Assembly: GCF_003052515.2 (NCBI RefSeq)
Contig: NZ_QARE02000003.1
Coordinates: 310,001-374,000 of the forward strand
Length of the DNA stretch: 64,000 nucleotides
From: Pseudomonas sp. RIT409
GTDB taxonomy: Bacteria; Pseudomonadota; Gammaproteobacteria; Pseudomonadales; Pseudomonadaceae
Reading direction: 5' to 3'
Part shown: positions 8,432-18,223 of the stretch, piece after piece
How the letters are laid out: the number at the start of each line of letters is the position of its first letter
Position numbering within the stretch: the first letter of the stretch is position 1
Notes under the pieces: model-generated
What the model was told of the DNA's origin: nothing
Seen by the model: only the letters and a program-made list of their open reading frames with translations
Databases searched by the model: none
Translations under genes and position numbers: made by a program

Positions 8432-9499
8432 ATGGCGCTCACCGACCAGTCCACTCAGGTCCGATCCGGCGAAGAACTCGACGCTGGTCTGATCGACCCC
8501 TATTTGAAAGCCCACATTCAGGGCCTGACCGGCAGCGCACGCATCAGTCAGTTTCCGGGAGGTGCGTCCAATCTCACCTACCTGCTGCAGTACCCCGAAC
8601 AGGAATTCGTCCTGCGCCGCCCTCCCTTCGGCCATAAGGCCAAAAGCGCTCACGACATGGGGCGCGAATTTCGCATCCTCAATCAATTGAAGGAAGCGTT
8701 CCCTTACTGCCCCAAGGCGTATGTGCATTGCACCGATGAATCGGTGATGGGTGCCGAGTTCTACGTCATGGAGCGGGTCAAGGGCATCATTTTGCGGGCG
8801 GAGCTTCCGGCCGAACTGAACCTCGACGCGGCGCGCACCGAAGCCCTCTGCAAAAGCTTCATCGAGAAGCTGGTGGAGCTGCACCAGGTCGACTACAACG
8901 CCTGCGGTCTGGGAGACCTGGGTAAACCGCAAGGCTACGTCGAGCGGCAGATTCGTGGGTGGACCGAACGCTATGACAAGGCCCGGACGCCGGACGCGCC
9001 AAACTGGGAGCGCGTCGCGCGATGGCTGGCCGACAAGCAGCCCGCCGACCACCCCGCCCCCAGTCTGGTGCACAACGATTACCGGTTCGACAATGTGATT
9101 CTCGACCCCACCAATCCGATGCGGATCATCGGCGTGCTGGATTGGGAACTTACGACACTGGGCGATCCGCTGATGGACTTGGGCAACAGCCTGGCCTACT
9201 GGATCCAGGCCGATGATCCGGCGCCCGTGCAAATGATGCGTCGCCAGCCAAGCCATGCGCCCGGCATGTTGACCCGCGATCAATTCGTCGCGTACTACGC
9301 CGAGTGCTCGGGCATTCGCATCGACAATTTCGACTTCTACTACACCTACGGGCTGTTCCGCCTGGCAGGCATCGTCCAGCAAATCTATTACCGTTTCTAT
9401 CACGGCCAGACCCAGGACAAGCGCTTCGCACCGTTCATCCACATGAACGCCTTGCTGGAGCAGATGGCCCTGCAGGTCATCGACCGCTCGGCGCTCTGA
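8432..9499 (+). CDS. APH-like phosphotransferase, ACAD10/11 type
   Basis: A 355-residue kinase-fold protein of the aminoglycoside phosphotransferase/choline kinase superfamily, closest in character to the kinase domain fused to acyl-CoA dehydrogenases in ACAD10 and ACAD11. Visible motifs are FPGGASNLTYLL (nucleotide loop), LVHNDYRFDNVIL (Brenner HxDxxxxN catalytic loop, near residue 213) and VLDWELTTLGDPLMDLG (metal-binding Asp). ACAD10/11 proteins phosphorylate 4-hydroxyacyl-CoAs during hydroxy-acid breakdown, and the next gene is an SDR, so a role in hydroxyacyl-CoA catabolism is inferred. It has no features of an antibiotic-resistance enzyme. Confidence 0.88.
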   Translation: MALTDQSTQVRSGEELDAGLIDPYLKAHIQGLTGSARISQFPGGASNLTYLLQYPEQEFVLRRPPFGHKAKSAHDMGREFRILNQLKEAFPYCPKAYVHCTDESVMGAEFYVMERVKGIILRAELPAELNLDAARTEALCKSFIEKLVELHQVDYNACGLGDLGKPQGYVERQIRGWTERYDKARTPDAPNWERVARWLADKQPADHPAPSLVHNDYRFDNVILDPTNPMRIIGVLDWELTTLGDPLMDLGNSLAYWIQADDPAPVQMMRRQPSHAPGMLTRDQFVAYYAECSGIRIDNFDFYYTYGLFRLAGIVQQIYYRFYHGQTQDKRFAPFIHMNALLEQMALQVIDRSAL

Positions 9500-9543
9500 A
9501 CCCTGTGTGCAGCCTCCGTTCGCAACACCCCAAGGAAGACACC

Positions 9544-10311
9544 ATGTCCAAGACTCAACTGTTCGACCTCGACGGCAAGATCGCCTTCGTCTCCGGTGCC
9601 AGCCGCGGTATCGGCGAAGCCATCGCCAAGCTGCTGGCTCAGCAAGGGGCTCATGTCATCGTCTCCAGCCGTAAACTCGACGGCTGCCAGCAGGTGGCCG
9701 ATGCCATCATCGCCGAGGGCGGTCAGGCGACGGCCATGGCCTGCCACATCGGTGAAATGGAACAGATCAATCAGGTGTTCGGGCGCATCCGGGAGACCTT
9801 CGGGCGCCTGGATATCCTGGTCAATAACGCGGCGACCAATCCGCAATTCTGCAACGTGCTGGACACTGACCTGGGTGCGTTTCAGAAAACCGTCGACGTG
9901 AACATCCGCGGCTATTTCTTCATGTCGGTTGAAGCTGGCAAGCTGATGCGCGAACACGGCGGCGGCAGCATCATCAACGTCGCGTCGATCAATGGTGTTT
10001 CGCCGGGGGTGTTTCAGGGCATCTATTCGGTGACCAAGGCCGCAGTGATCAACATGACCAAGGTCTTCGCCAAGGAATGCGCCCCGTTCGGCATCCGGTG
10101 CAACGCCTTGCTGCCGGGGCTGACCGACACCAAGTTCGCTTCGGCACTGGTCAACAACGACACGATTCTGAAGACCGCGCTGGCGCAGATTCCGCTGAAG
10201 CGAGTCGCCGCCCCGAGCGAGATGGCTGGCACGGTGTTGTACCTGGCCAGCGATGCATCGAGCTACACCACCGGCGTGGCGCTGAACGTGGACGGCGGGT
10301 TCCTGTCCTGA
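9544..10311 (+). CDS. SDR family oxidoreductase
   Basis: A 255-residue classical short-chain dehydrogenase/reductase. The start is set by AAGGAAG 8 bases before ATG; the frame runs on upstream inside the preceding gene. It has the Rossmann cofactor motif SGASRGIGE (residues 17-25), the NNAA motif (NILVNNAAT), catalytic Ser in NVASINGVSPG, and YSVTK (YxxxK) near residue 162. The C terminus is the usual SSYTTGVALNVDGGFLS. It lies 44 bases after the phosphotransferase gene, so the two probably form an operon. The substrate is likely a hydroxyacyl or other alcohol intermediate and cannot be fixed by sequence. Confidence 0.93.
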   Translation: MSKTQLFDLDGKIAFVSGASRGIGEAIAKLLAQQGAHVIVSSRKLDGCQQVADAIIAEGGQATAMACHIGEMEQINQVFGRIRETFGRLDILVNNAATNPQFCNVLDTDLGAFQKTVDVNIRGYFFMSVEAGKLMREHGGGSIINVASINGVSPGVFQGIYSVTKAAVINMTKVFAKECAPFGIRCNALLPGLTDTKFASALVNNDTILKTALAQIPLKRVAAPSEMAGTVLYLASDASSYTTGVALNVDGGFLS

Positions 10312-10544
10312 AGCCTGCGTGTATGACTCAGCAGGGGCGAGTCGACAGGCCAGCCCTCACGCGTCCCTTTCTGCAACGGCCAACCCGCCTGCGCACCGTC
10401 AGCTCATCGACTGCAGTGGCGACTGCAGCTCGGTGACCGGCCCTTGAGGTCAATCTGAGGTGCTGGTGAGGGAATATCGGTTCCCTCGAGCCCCATCCCG
10501 GCATAGATTTTCAGCACAACAATGAGCCTTCAAGGACATGCGTC

Positions 10545-11684
10545 ATGCGTGAATCTTCTCTGCCGGATTTGGGTGTCGGGCTGATCGGCACCGGCTTCAT
10601 GGGGCGCGCCCATGCGCTGGCGTTTCATAGCGCGCGCACCGTCTTCGACCTGCCCGTTAACCTCCGACTCGTTGCCCTGGCCGATGCCGACGCCGCTCGC
10701 GCTGAGCAGTGCGCCCGATCCTGGGGCTTCGACCGCAGCCACGCCGCGTGGCAAGCGCTGATCGACGACCCCGCGGTCGATCTGGTGGCGATCACCACAC
10801 CCAATCACTTGCACTACCCGATGGCCATGGCCGCCCTTGAAGCGGGCAAGGCGGTGTATTGCGAGAAGCCGCTGGCGGTCAACCTGGCGCAAGCCCGCGA
10901 AATGCACAGCACGGCGAAGAAAGTCGGCGTCGTCACACGGGTGGGCTACAACTATCAACACAACCCGATTCTGGGCCTGGCGCGGCAGATGATTCAGGCA
11001 GGCGAACTGGGCCGGATCGTCAGTTTCCAGGGCGAATTCAGCGAAGACTTCATGGGTGATCCGCACGCCCCGTGGTCGTGGCGTTGCGAACACACCCATG
11101 CCGGGGGTGCGCTGGCCGACCTGGGCAGTCACCTGCTGGCCATGGCCCGGTACCTGGTGGGTGATGTCGACTCGGTGTGCGCGGACTCGCAAACGGTGCA
11201 CGCCGAACGCCCTGCCCTCCACGGCAGCCCGGAACGCCGCCAGATCGCCATCGACGACCAGACGTACGCGTTGTTGCGCTTCAGCAATGGCGCGCGCGGT
11301 ACCTTTGCCAGCAGTTGGCTCAAGCACGGCTACAAGAATCATTTGAGCTTCGAGGTCAGCGGCACGGGCGGCACGCTGTCGTTCGATCAGGAGCGCCTCA
11401 ACGAACTGCGCTACTACCGCGCAGACGCTCCAGGGCGAGATGGCTTCCAGCGGATTCTGGCCGGTCCGGCTCAGCCCGGTTACGCGGCCTTCTGCCCTGC
11501 GCCAGGCCATCAGTTGGGCTACAACGAGCTCAAGACGCTGGAAGTGCACGCCCTGATCCAGGCCATCTGCGGCGGCGGGAACGAAGGGCCGGATTTCGCC
11601 GAAGCGCTGGAAGTGGAACGCCTGGCCGCGGCCATCCGAGTGGCGGCCAGGGAAATGCGCTGGGTCAACGTGGCGGACATTTGA
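10545..11684 (+). CDS. Gfo/Idh/MocA family oxidoreductase
   Basis: A 379-residue NAD(P)-dependent oxidoreductase of the glucose-fructose oxidoreductase/inositol dehydrogenase superfamily. The N-terminal Rossmann fold has GLIGTGFMGRAHALAF and the EKP motif YCEKPLAVNLAQ near residue 108. The C-terminal sheet domain follows, with SWRCEHTHAGGALADLGSHLL holding the conserved GGGxxxDxGxH-type catalytic segment. The start is supported by AAGGAC upstream. It is monocistronic, in a divergent-neutral position before a TSUP gene. The sugar or cyclitol substrate is not identifiable; no transporter or sugar catabolic genes are adjacent. Confidence 0.92.
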   Translation: MRESSLPDLGVGLIGTGFMGRAHALAFHSARTVFDLPVNLRLVALADADAARAEQCARSWGFDRSHAAWQALIDDPAVDLVAITTPNHLHYPMAMAALEAGKAVYCEKPLAVNLAQAREMHSTAKKVGVVTRVGYNYQHNPILGLARQMIQAGELGRIVSFQGEFSEDFMGDPHAPWSWRCEHTHAGGALADLGSHLLAMARYLVGDVDSVCADSQTVHAERPALHGSPERRQIAIDDQTYALLRFSNGARGTFASSWLKHGYKNHLSFEVSGTGGTLSFDQERLNELRYYRADAPGRDGFQRILAGPAQPGYAAFCPAPGHQLGYNELKTLEVHALIQAICGGGNEGPDFAEALEVERLAAAIRVAAREMRWVNVADI

Positions 11685-11821
11685 GGGCGCCGCCGGGAGG
11701 AGCCGGCCTCCACGCCTTGCAGGTTTCGAGAGCAGATGGGCCAGCCAAAGGCCATGGATCACAGGTAGAATGCGCCGCTTCCGGGCAGCCATTCTGCCCT
11801 GCTGCCAATAAGCCCTGACCC

Positions 11822-12595
11822 ATGCCCTTCGAACTGTCCGTTGACCTCACTACATTGTGGGTACTTGCCCTCGTCGCCTTCGTGGCCGGTTTCATCGATG
11901 CCATCGCCGGTGGTGGCGGGCTGCTGACCACCCCCGCCCTGCTGACCGCGGGTCTACCGCCGCACCTGGTGCTGGGGACCAATAAACTCAGCTCCACCTT
12001 CGGCTCAGCGACCGCCAGCTTCACTTTCTATCGCCGCAAACTGTTTCACCCTCGACAGTGGACTCGCGCGTTGCTCGGCACCTTCGCCGGGGCACTGATC
12101 GGGGCTGTGGTCGCGCATTATCTGCCCGCCGAATGGCTCAACCAGATGCTACCGGTGATCGTCTTCGGTTGCGGGCTGTACCTGTTGTTTGGGGGCACGC
12201 CAAAGGCGCCGCTGGACAGCGATGTGCCGATCAAGACCCGATGGCAGGCAACGCAAGGGCTGGGCCTGGGTTTCTATGATGGCGTGGCAGGCCCGGGCAC
12301 CGGGGCATTCTGGACGGTGAGCACGCTGTTGATGTACCCGGTTGACCTGGTCAAGGCCAGTGGCGTGGCCCGAAGCATGAATTTCGTCAGCAACGCAGCG
12401 GCGCTGACCGTCTTCGCGATCAATGGCACCGTGGACTGGGTGATCGGCCTGTCGATGGGCGCGGCCTTGATGGTCGGTGCCTTTCTCGGCGCGCGGACGG
12501 CCATTCAGGGCGGTGCCCGATTCATCCGCCCTGTGTTCATCAGTGTGGTGCTGGCGCTAACTGTCCGCCTGGCCTGGCAGCACTGGTTCAGTTAA
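11822..12595 (+). CDS. TSUP (TauE/SafE) family permease
   Basis: A 257-residue inner-membrane protein of the sulfite exporter TauE/SafE family. Seven to eight hydrophobic helices can be read. The duplicated family motif appears as [21 protein letters not shown] near residues 22-42 and as [21 protein letters not shown] in the second half. Family members export sulfite, sulfoacetate or other organic anions. The gene ends inside the 3' end of the convergent nudC, with which it overlaps by 39 bases. No specific substrate can be inferred. Confidence 0.93.
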   Translation: MPFELSVDLTTLWVLALVAFVAGFIDAIAGGGGLLTTPALLTAGLPPHLVLGTNKLSSTFGSATASFTFYRRKLFHPRQWTRALLGTFAGALIGAVVAHYLPAEWLNQMLPVIVFGCGLYLLFGGTPKAPLDSDVPIKTRWQATQGLGLGFYDGVAGPGTGAFWTVSTLLMYPVDLVKASGVARSMNFVSNAAALTVFAINGTVDWVIGLSMGAALMVGAFLGARTAIQGGARFIRPVFISVVLALTVRLAWQHWFS

Positions 12596-13405
12596 GCCCA
12601 GTCGCTGTGCCAGATAGAGGTCGATCAGATAACGGGCAATGGAACGGCTCGCGGGCAAAGGCGGCATGGCATGAATGCTGAACCACTGGGCGTCCTCGAT
12701 TTCGTCGGCCTGAGGCACGATCTCGCCGCTGTCGTATTCGGCGTGGAACCCCAGCATCATCGAATGCGGAAACGGCCAGCATTGGCTGCCCTTGTACTGG
12801 ATATTCTTGACCTTGATCTGCACCTCCTCCATGACTTCGCGGCGCACGCAGTCTTCGGCGGACTCGCCGGGCTCGGCAAACCCGGCCAGGGTGCTGTAGA
12901 CCCCGGTGACGAAACGCGGCGAACGCGCCAACAGCACCTCATCGCCACGGGTGATCAGCACAATCATGCTCGGTGAGATACGCGGGTAGGCGCGCAGGTC
13001 GCAGTGGCTGCAGTGCATGGCCCGCTCACGCGGAATCTGCTGAGTGGGCCGTCCGCACTTGCCGCAAAAGCGATGCTCCCTGGCCCAGGTGCTGATCTGC
13101 GCGGCGTACCCGAGCACCTGAAACAGATCGGCATCCTCGCCCAGCATGAACTGACGCAATGTCTGCCAACGGACGCCTTCCAGTTCGACCGGACGCTCCA
13201 GCGCGTAGAGGTACACCGGCTCACCGTCGAAATGGCCGATGCCGTGCTCGCTCAGCAGCGGCAGCTCTTGCCGCCTGAGCCACTCGCGAGGAAACATCGC
13301 ACCGTTGTCATCCAGCAGAAAACCCTGATCGCTGTGGACCACGGCCCACCCGCCGGTGTCCAGAGGGTCGAGCACAGCGGTGGTCCAACGCCTGGGGCGC
13401 GTCAT
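12557..13405 (-). CDS. nudC: NAD(+) diphosphatase (Nudix)
   Basis: A 282-residue NudC-type Nudix hydrolase that cleaves NADH/NAD to NMN(H) and AMP and can remove NAD caps from RNA. A zinc ribbon CGKCGRP...CSHC lies at residues 114-135. The Nudix box is [21 protein letters not shown] near 175-195, with the [12 protein letters not shown] motif (SQPWPFPxS) that marks NADH pyrophosphatases shortly after. The gene converges on and overlaps the TSUP permease gene by 39 bases. Confidence 0.95.
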   Translation of the reverse strand: MTRPRRWTTAVLDPLDTGGWAVVHSDQGFLLDDNGAMFPREWLRRQELPLLSEHGIGHFDGEPVYLYALERPVELEGVRWQTLRQFMLGEDADLFQVLGYAAQISTWAREHRFCGKCGRPTQQIPRERAMHCSHCDLRAYPRISPSMIVLITRGDEVLLARSPRFVTGVYSTLAGFAEPGESAEDCVRREVMEEVQIKVKNIQYKGSQCWPFPHSMMLGFHAEYDSGEIVPQADEIEDAQWFSIHAMPPLPASRSIARYLIDLYLAQRLGLTEPVLPGQADS

Positions 13406-13493
13406 GAAAGCTCTCCTGTTCAGCGGCGACCCAAGCCCCCGGCGCTCGGCTAAGGCCTGACGACGTCAGGCGGCGGGCTGCCTGGTATCACGG

Positions 13494-14306
13494 TCAATTA
13501 TCGAACACCGGCTTCTGTTTGCTCATGTGCGCAGCCAGTGCCCGTTTCAGATCCGCCGATTGCAACATGGCAGCGTTCCATGTGGCAACGTATTCCAGGC
13601 CGTCGTCCACGCTGTGATCGCGCATGTAACCGATCATGCGTTTGCTGCCGCTGACCGCGATCGGCGACTTCTCGGCGATATCCCTCGCGATAGCGAAGAC
13701 GCCTTCCAGCAGTTGGTCGTTATCGGTAAACGTGCGATTGACCAGGCCGATGCGCAGTGCCTCGTCCGCCTTGACGTTGCGACCGGTGTAAGCCATTTCG
13801 CGCATCATGCCGTCGCCGATCAAGCGCGGCAGGCGTTGCAGGGTGCCCACATCCGCGGCCATGCCCATGTCGATTTCGCGGATCGAAAACAACGCATCGT
13901 CCGCGGCGTAACGCATGTCGCAGGCGCTGATCAAGTCAATGGCACCGCCGATGCAATAGCCCTGGATCGCCGCCAGCACCGGCTTGCTGCAACGGTCGAC
14001 GGCGCTGAACGACGCCTGCATCTGCAGGATCTTGCGCCGCAGCATTCGCGCGTTGCGGCCGACATCCTCGCCCAGTTCATTGGCCACCGATGCCAGCATC
14101 ATCAGGTCGATGCCCGAGGAGAAATGCTTGCCCGCGCCGCTGAGCACCACCACTCGCGCCTCATCGGTCGCGTCGACCCACTGGAAAATATCGATGATTT
14201 CGCTCCAGAATGCCGTGTTCATGGCGTTGACCTTTTCCGGGCGGTTGATCTGTACGTGGGCGATGTGGTCGGTCAAGTCGACCTTGAAGGCGCTGTAGTC
14301 GGACAC
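13494..14306 (-). CDS. Enoyl-CoA hydratase/isomerase, dienoyl-CoA isomerase type
   Basis: A 270-residue crotonase. I place the start at GTG (14306, VSDYSAFKVDL), with AGGA 8 bases upstream; the open frame continues 77 codons further but that part has no family similarity. Oxyanion-hole motifs are SGAGKHFSSGIDL and AIQGYCIGGAIDL. The active-site strand reads REIDMGMAADVGTLQRLP, which is the signature of delta3,5-delta2,4-dienoyl-CoA isomerases (ECH1), with two acidic residues (E and D) in place of the hydratase glutamate pair. It probably serves beta-oxidation of unsaturated fatty acids with odd-position double bonds. It is divergent from the kaiC-like gene. Confidence 0.9.
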   Translation of the reverse strand: MSDYSAFKVDLTDHIAHVQINRPEKVNAMNTAFWSEIIDIFQWVDATDEARVVVLSGAGKHFSSGIDLMMLASVANELGEDVGRNARMLRRKILQMQASFSAVDRCSKPVLAAIQGYCIGGAIDLISACDMRYAADDALFSIREIDMGMAADVGTLQRLPRLIGDGMMREMAYTGRNVKADEALRIGLVNRTFTDNDQLLEGVFAIARDIAEKSPIAVSGSKRMIGYMRDHSVDDGLEYVATWNAAMLQSADLKRALAAHMSKQKPVFDN

Positions 14307-14548
14307 GGCGATTATCCTGTTGAGAGAGGGTAAGGCAGCAAGGCCATCTCGCCGGACTATATCAATGGAGCGAAACCGACGCAGGCAACGGTTGCGCCAT
14401 TTGCCGGACAATGGCAGCGTTGAAAGACTGAACGCCTGTGTACGGCCGGGGTCCAGAGAAGTGCCAGCGAATCGCCTATGAATCGCTGTGCGGGGCAACC
14501 GATTTCGCGATCTGCCCCTTTCCACTACAGGTCGCATGAGGGCGATTT

Positions 14549-16033
14549 TTGACTACATCAAAAGCGGCAACCGGCATCGAAGGTCTGGACGACGTCCTCT
14601 CTGGCGGTCTTTCGAGGAATCACGTCTTTCTTCTGGAAGGCGAGCCGGGCACCGGCAAGACCACCATCGCACTGCAGTTTCTGATGGCAGGTGCGGCGGC
14701 TGGCGAGCGCTGTCTGTACATCACCCTCTCTGAAACCGAGCAGGAATTGCGCGACGGCGCTCAGTCACACGGTTGGTCGCTGGGCCCGAATATCGACGTG
14801 TTCGAACTCACACCGCCGGAAGACCTGCTCGACGCCGAGCACCAGCAAAGCCTGCTGTACTCATCCGACTTGGAACTGGGCGAGGCCACCCGGCAGATTT
14901 TCGAAGTGGTCGAACGCGTACGTCCGAGCCGCGTGGTCATCGACAGCTTGTCGGAGATTCGCCTGCTGGCGCAGGCTTCGCTTCGCTACCGTCGCCAGAT
15001 ACTGGCCATCAAACATTACTTTGTCCGCTATGACGCCACGGTCATCCTCCTTGACGATCTGACGGCGGAACACCAGGACAAGACGGTCCACAGCGTCGCC
15101 CATGGCGTGATACGCCTCCAACAGCTGACACCCAACTATGGCGCCGAACGCCGGCGCCTGCGGGTGCTGAAATACCGCGGCCAGAAGTACCGCGGCGGCT
15201 ATCACGATTTCACGATCGCAACCGAAGGCGTCCAGGTATTCCCCCGCTTGATCGCGGCAGAATACAGGGCCAGCTACGAGAGTCGTCAGGTCAGCAGCGG
15301 TATTCCGGAGCTCGACTCGTTACTGGGCGGCGGTATCGACAGTGGCTCCAGCACGTTGATCATCGGGCCTTCGGGCACGGGCAAGACGCTGATTGCCCTG
15401 GTGTTCGGCGTGGCGGCCGCCCTTCGAGGCGAAAAGGTGGCAGTGTTCATTTTCGATGAGGAAAAGGGCCTGCTGATCAATCGAATCAATAAGCTCGGGA
15501 TCGACCTGGCCGCGTTACAGGCGTCCGGCAACCTGGTGGTCGAACAGGTCGATGCCGCCGAATTGTCGCCGGGGGAGTTTTCCCACCAAGTGCGCAGGCG
15601 TGTCGATGACGAGGGGATCACCACGGTAATCATCGACAGTCTCAATGGGTATCACGCCGCGATGCCTGAGGAGAATGCCCTGGTTCTGCATGTCCACGAA
15701 CTGCTGCTGTACCTGAATCGTCGCGGCGCCTCGACCTTCCTGACGGTTGCCCAGCATGGACTGGTGGGCGAAATGGAGGCGCCGGTCGACATCACTTACC
15801 TGGCGGACACGGTGATCCTGTTGCGGTATTTCGAGGCCATGGGCAAGGTCCGCCGAGCCATTTCGATCATCAAGAAACGCACCGGGACCCACGAATCCAG
15901 CATCCGCGAATACCGTATCGGCGGTTCGGGCCTGAAAATCGGTGTGCCGTTGGACGCGTTCCAGGGCGTATTGCGCGGCGTCCCGGACTACGCAGGTGAA
16001 AGCAGCCCCTTGCTGAGGGATGAGGACGCGTGA
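14549..16033 (+). CDS. KaiC-like double-domain ATPase
   Basis: A 494-residue RecA-superfamily ATPase with the two tandem KaiC domains. CI has Walker A GEPGTGKTT (residues 32-40) and Walker B VVIDSLSEIR; CII has Walker A GPSGTGKT (about 273-280) and VIIDSLNGY. The CII loop keeps the paired acidic residues (FDEEKG). The region aligned by eye with the KaiC autophosphorylation Ser-Thr pair reads DITYLADT, so the pair is not conserved as Ser-Thr. The start is a TTG after GAGGG. KaiC-like proteins outside cyanobacteria are linked to stress adaptation. It is coupled to a hybrid kinase through a GTGA overlap, which suggests they work in one pathway. Confidence 0.92.
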   Translation: MTTSKAATGIEGLDDVLSGGLSRNHVFLLEGEPGTGKTTIALQFLMAGAAAGERCLYITLSETEQELRDGAQSHGWSLGPNIDVFELTPPEDLLDAEHQQSLLYSSDLELGEATRQIFEVVERVRPSRVVIDSLSEIRLLAQASLRYRRQILAIKHYFVRYDATVILLDDLTAEHQDKTVHSVAHGVIRLQQLTPNYGAERRRLRVLKYRGQKYRGGYHDFTIATEGVQVFPRLIAAEYRASYESRQVSSGIPELDSLLGGGIDSGSSTLIIGPSGTGKTLIALVFGVAAALRGEKVAVFIFDEEKGLLINRINKLGIDLAALQASGNLVVEQVDAAELSPGEFSHQVRRRVDDEGITTVIIDSLNGYHAAMPEENALVLHVHELLLYLNRRGASTFLTVAQHGLVGEMEAPVDITYLADTVILLRYFEAMGKVRRAISIIKKRTGTHESSIREYRIGGSGLKIGVPLDAFQGVLRGVPDYAGESSPLLRDEDA

Positions 16034-18060
16034 GTACACCGGGACAACTGTCAGAACGAGCCATCATCCTGGCCCCACTCGGCAGGGACAGCCAGATCGC
16101 TTTGCGGATTCTTCAGGAAGCCGGTTTTCCGGCATTGATCACCCATGACCTTGCAGGGCTGTGTCGGGAATTGATCTCCGGTGCCGGGCTGGCCATCGTG
16201 GCTGACGAAGCGTTGCGTGGAGTGGACATCAACCCGCTGATGAGCCTCTTGAGCAACCAACCTACGTGGTCGGATCTGCCCATCGTCCTCATGACCCGCC
16301 ATGGCAGCCCGGAACAGAACCCTTCGTCGCGACTGGGCAAGTTGCTGGGCAATGTGACGTTTCTCGAGCGGCCCTTCCATCCAGTGACGCTGGTGAGCCT
16401 GGTAACCACTGCCGTGCGCAGCCGTCGGCGGCAATATGAAGCCCGCAGCCGAATGGAAGACCTGGCCGAAAGCGAGCAGCGTTTGCAACATGCGCTGAAG
16501 GCAGGCAGCCTCGGGCCGTGGCAATTGGAAGCGGAATACCTGGAACTGGACTGCTCAGCCCTCACCCGCTCCCACTTCGGTCGCGATGAGAACGCGCCAT
16601 TCACCTACCCTGAATGGCTGGATGCGGTGTATTCCGAAGACCAGCCGCGTATGCAGTCGGCGCTTCAGCAGAGTCTCGACACCGGCAGCGATTTCGTCAT
16701 GGAATTCCGTAACGTCTGGGCGGATGGCTCGCTGCATTGGGTCGACGTGCGCGCGCGTGCCCTGCGGGCCCGCAACGGCCGGGTGAGCCTGCTGGCTGGC
16801 GTGACCTCGGACATCACCGAACGCAAGCTGGCCGAAACCCAACTGCGCCGCCTCAACGAGACCCTGGAGCAACAGGTCGAGGAGCGCACCGCTCAACTGC
16901 GCCACAACGAAGAGGCGCTGCGTCAGTCGCAGAAAATGGAAGCCGTGGGGCAACTAACCGGCGGTATCGCCCACGATTTCAATAACATGCTCACCGGCAT
17001 CATCGGCAGCCTGGAGCTGCTGCGCCGGCGGATCGCCAAGGGCCGCACCGACGACCTCGACGGGCTGATCGATCTGGGCGTGACCTCCGCCAATCGCGCG
17101 GCGGCATTGACTCACCGGTTGCTGGCGTTCTCCCGTCGCCAGTCGCTGGACGCCAAGCCGGTGGAGATGAACAGTCTGGTCATCTCCATGGGGGAGTTGC
17201 TGCACCGCAGCATCAATGAAAGCGTCAGTCTGGACATGTGCCTGGCACCAGAGCTGTGGACCGCGGAAGCCGATCCGAATCAGTTGGAGAGTGCACTGCT
17301 GAATCTGGTGCTCAATGCCCGAGACGCCATGCCCAGCGGCGGCATGCTGATGATCGAAACCTTCAACCGCCGGCTGGACCCCACCTTCACCGATGCCTAT
17401 GAAAACCTCTTGCCTGGCGACTATGTGGTGTTGAGCGTGAGGGACACGGGCTCAGGCATGCCGGAAAACGTGATCAGCCGCGCGTTCGACCCGTTCTTCA
17501 CGACCAAGCCGATTGGCCAGGGAACGGGCCTCGGGTTGTCGATGATCTATGGCTTCGCGAAGCAATCACGGGGGCATGTGGCAATCGAAAGTCAGGTGGG
17601 CCACGGCACGACCGTGCAGTTGTTCCTGCCGCGCTTCAAGGGTGACCAGGAGGCGCAGAACCCTCTGATCGATGCCCAGGCGCTGGAAGCCCGGGACGGT
17701 GAAACCATCTTGATTGTCGAAGATGACCCCGCGGTACGTGCGCTGGTCAGCCAAGTCCTCAGTGAACTGGGCTATGACTACCTTGAGGCGGGCGACGCCC
17801 TGGCCGCGGTGCCGATTCTCGAATCGGGTCAACGCATCGATCTGATGATCAGCGACGTGGGGCTGCCGGGCATGAATGGGCGGCAACTGGCGGACATCGG
17901 GCGGCAGTTGCGTCCCTCTCTGAAAGTGCTGTTCATTACGGGCTATGCGGAAAACGCCGGGACTCATGCTGGTTTTCTGGACGTCGGCATGCAGATGATC
18001 ACCAAACCGTTCGCCTTCGAGCAATTAACCCTCAAGGTGCGGGAGATGATCGAAGGGTGA
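16030..18060 (+). CDS. Hybrid sensor histidine kinase (pseudo-REC, PAS, HK, REC)
   Basis: A 676-residue soluble hybrid kinase. Residues 1-140 form a receiver-like domain (ERAIILAPLGRDSQIALRIL, with FLERPF near 115). A PAS_3-type domain follows at about 150-270, ending in the DITERKLAE linker, then a coiled coil. The H box is GGIAHDFNNML near 315, typical of HWE/HisKA kinases of the hybrid PAS group, followed by HATPase motifs (NLVLNARDAM, DTGSGM, GTGLGLSM). A C-terminal receiver carries the phospho-acceptor in LMISDVGLPGMNG. No membrane segment is present, so it senses a cytoplasmic signal. Its start codon overlaps the kaiC-like stop (GTGA). Confidence 0.93.
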   Translation: MSTPGQLSERAIILAPLGRDSQIALRILQEAGFPALITHDLAGLCRELISGAGLAIVADEALRGVDINPLMSLLSNQPTWSDLPIVLMTRHGSPEQNPSSRLGKLLGNVTFLERPFHPVTLVSLVTTAVRSRRRQYEARSRMEDLAESEQRLQHALKAGSLGPWQLEAEYLELDCSALTRSHFGRDENAPFTYPEWLDAVYSEDQPRMQSALQQSLDTGSDFVMEFRNVWADGSLHWVDVRARALRARNGRVSLLAGVTSDITERKLAETQLRRLNETLEQQVEERTAQLRHNEEALRQSQKMEAVGQLTGGIAHDFNNMLTGIIGSLELLRRRIAKGRTDDLDGLIDLGVTSANRAAALTHRLLAFSRRQSLDAKPVEMNSLVISMGELLHRSINESVSLDMCLAPELWTAEADPNQLESALLNLVLNARDAMPSGGMLMIETFNRRLDPTFTDAYENLLPGDYVVLSVRDTGSGMPENVISRAFDPFFTTKPIGQGTGLGLSMIYGFAKQSRGHVAIESQVGHGTTVQLFLPRFKGDQEAQNPLIDAQALEARDGETILIVEDDPAVRALVSQVLSELGYDYLEAGDALAAVPILESGQRIDLMISDVGLPGMNGRQLADIGRQLRPSLKVLFITGYAENAGTHAGFLDVGMQMITKPFAFEQLTLKVREMIEG

Positions 18061-18061
18061 A

Positions 18062-18087
18062 CCGGTCACCCTGCTGGCGGTGACCGG
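18062..18087 (+). terminator. Hairpin after the KaiC-kinase pair
   Basis: A perfect 9-base stem CCGGTCACC / GGTGACCGG with an 8-base loop starts directly after the kinase stop codon. It has no T tract, so it may act as an RNA-stabilising or weak termination hairpin. Confidence 0.45.
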
Positions 18088-18223
18088 CGGTCGAGGGCTC
18101 GCACGCCGGTCGGGCATTGCCTGCCCGTCTGCGAGCGCGTCGATCGCCATGGGCGTCGAGCGGCTTAAGCAGCGCTGCTGAAGCAGCGTGTAACCTGCCC
18201 TCACCGCCCGTAACAGTGCAGGC

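Noticed and set aside
8432..9499. Antibiotic (aminoglycoside) resistance gene
   Set aside because: The kinase fold is shared, but motifs and neighbours (SCP2, SDR) fit the ACAD10/11 type involved in acyl-CoA metabolism.
10455..10485. GGTTCC upstream of the Gfo/Idh gene as a minus-strand hrp box
   Set aside because: The partner TNNGTGG is absent at the required spacing and no gene lies in that direction.
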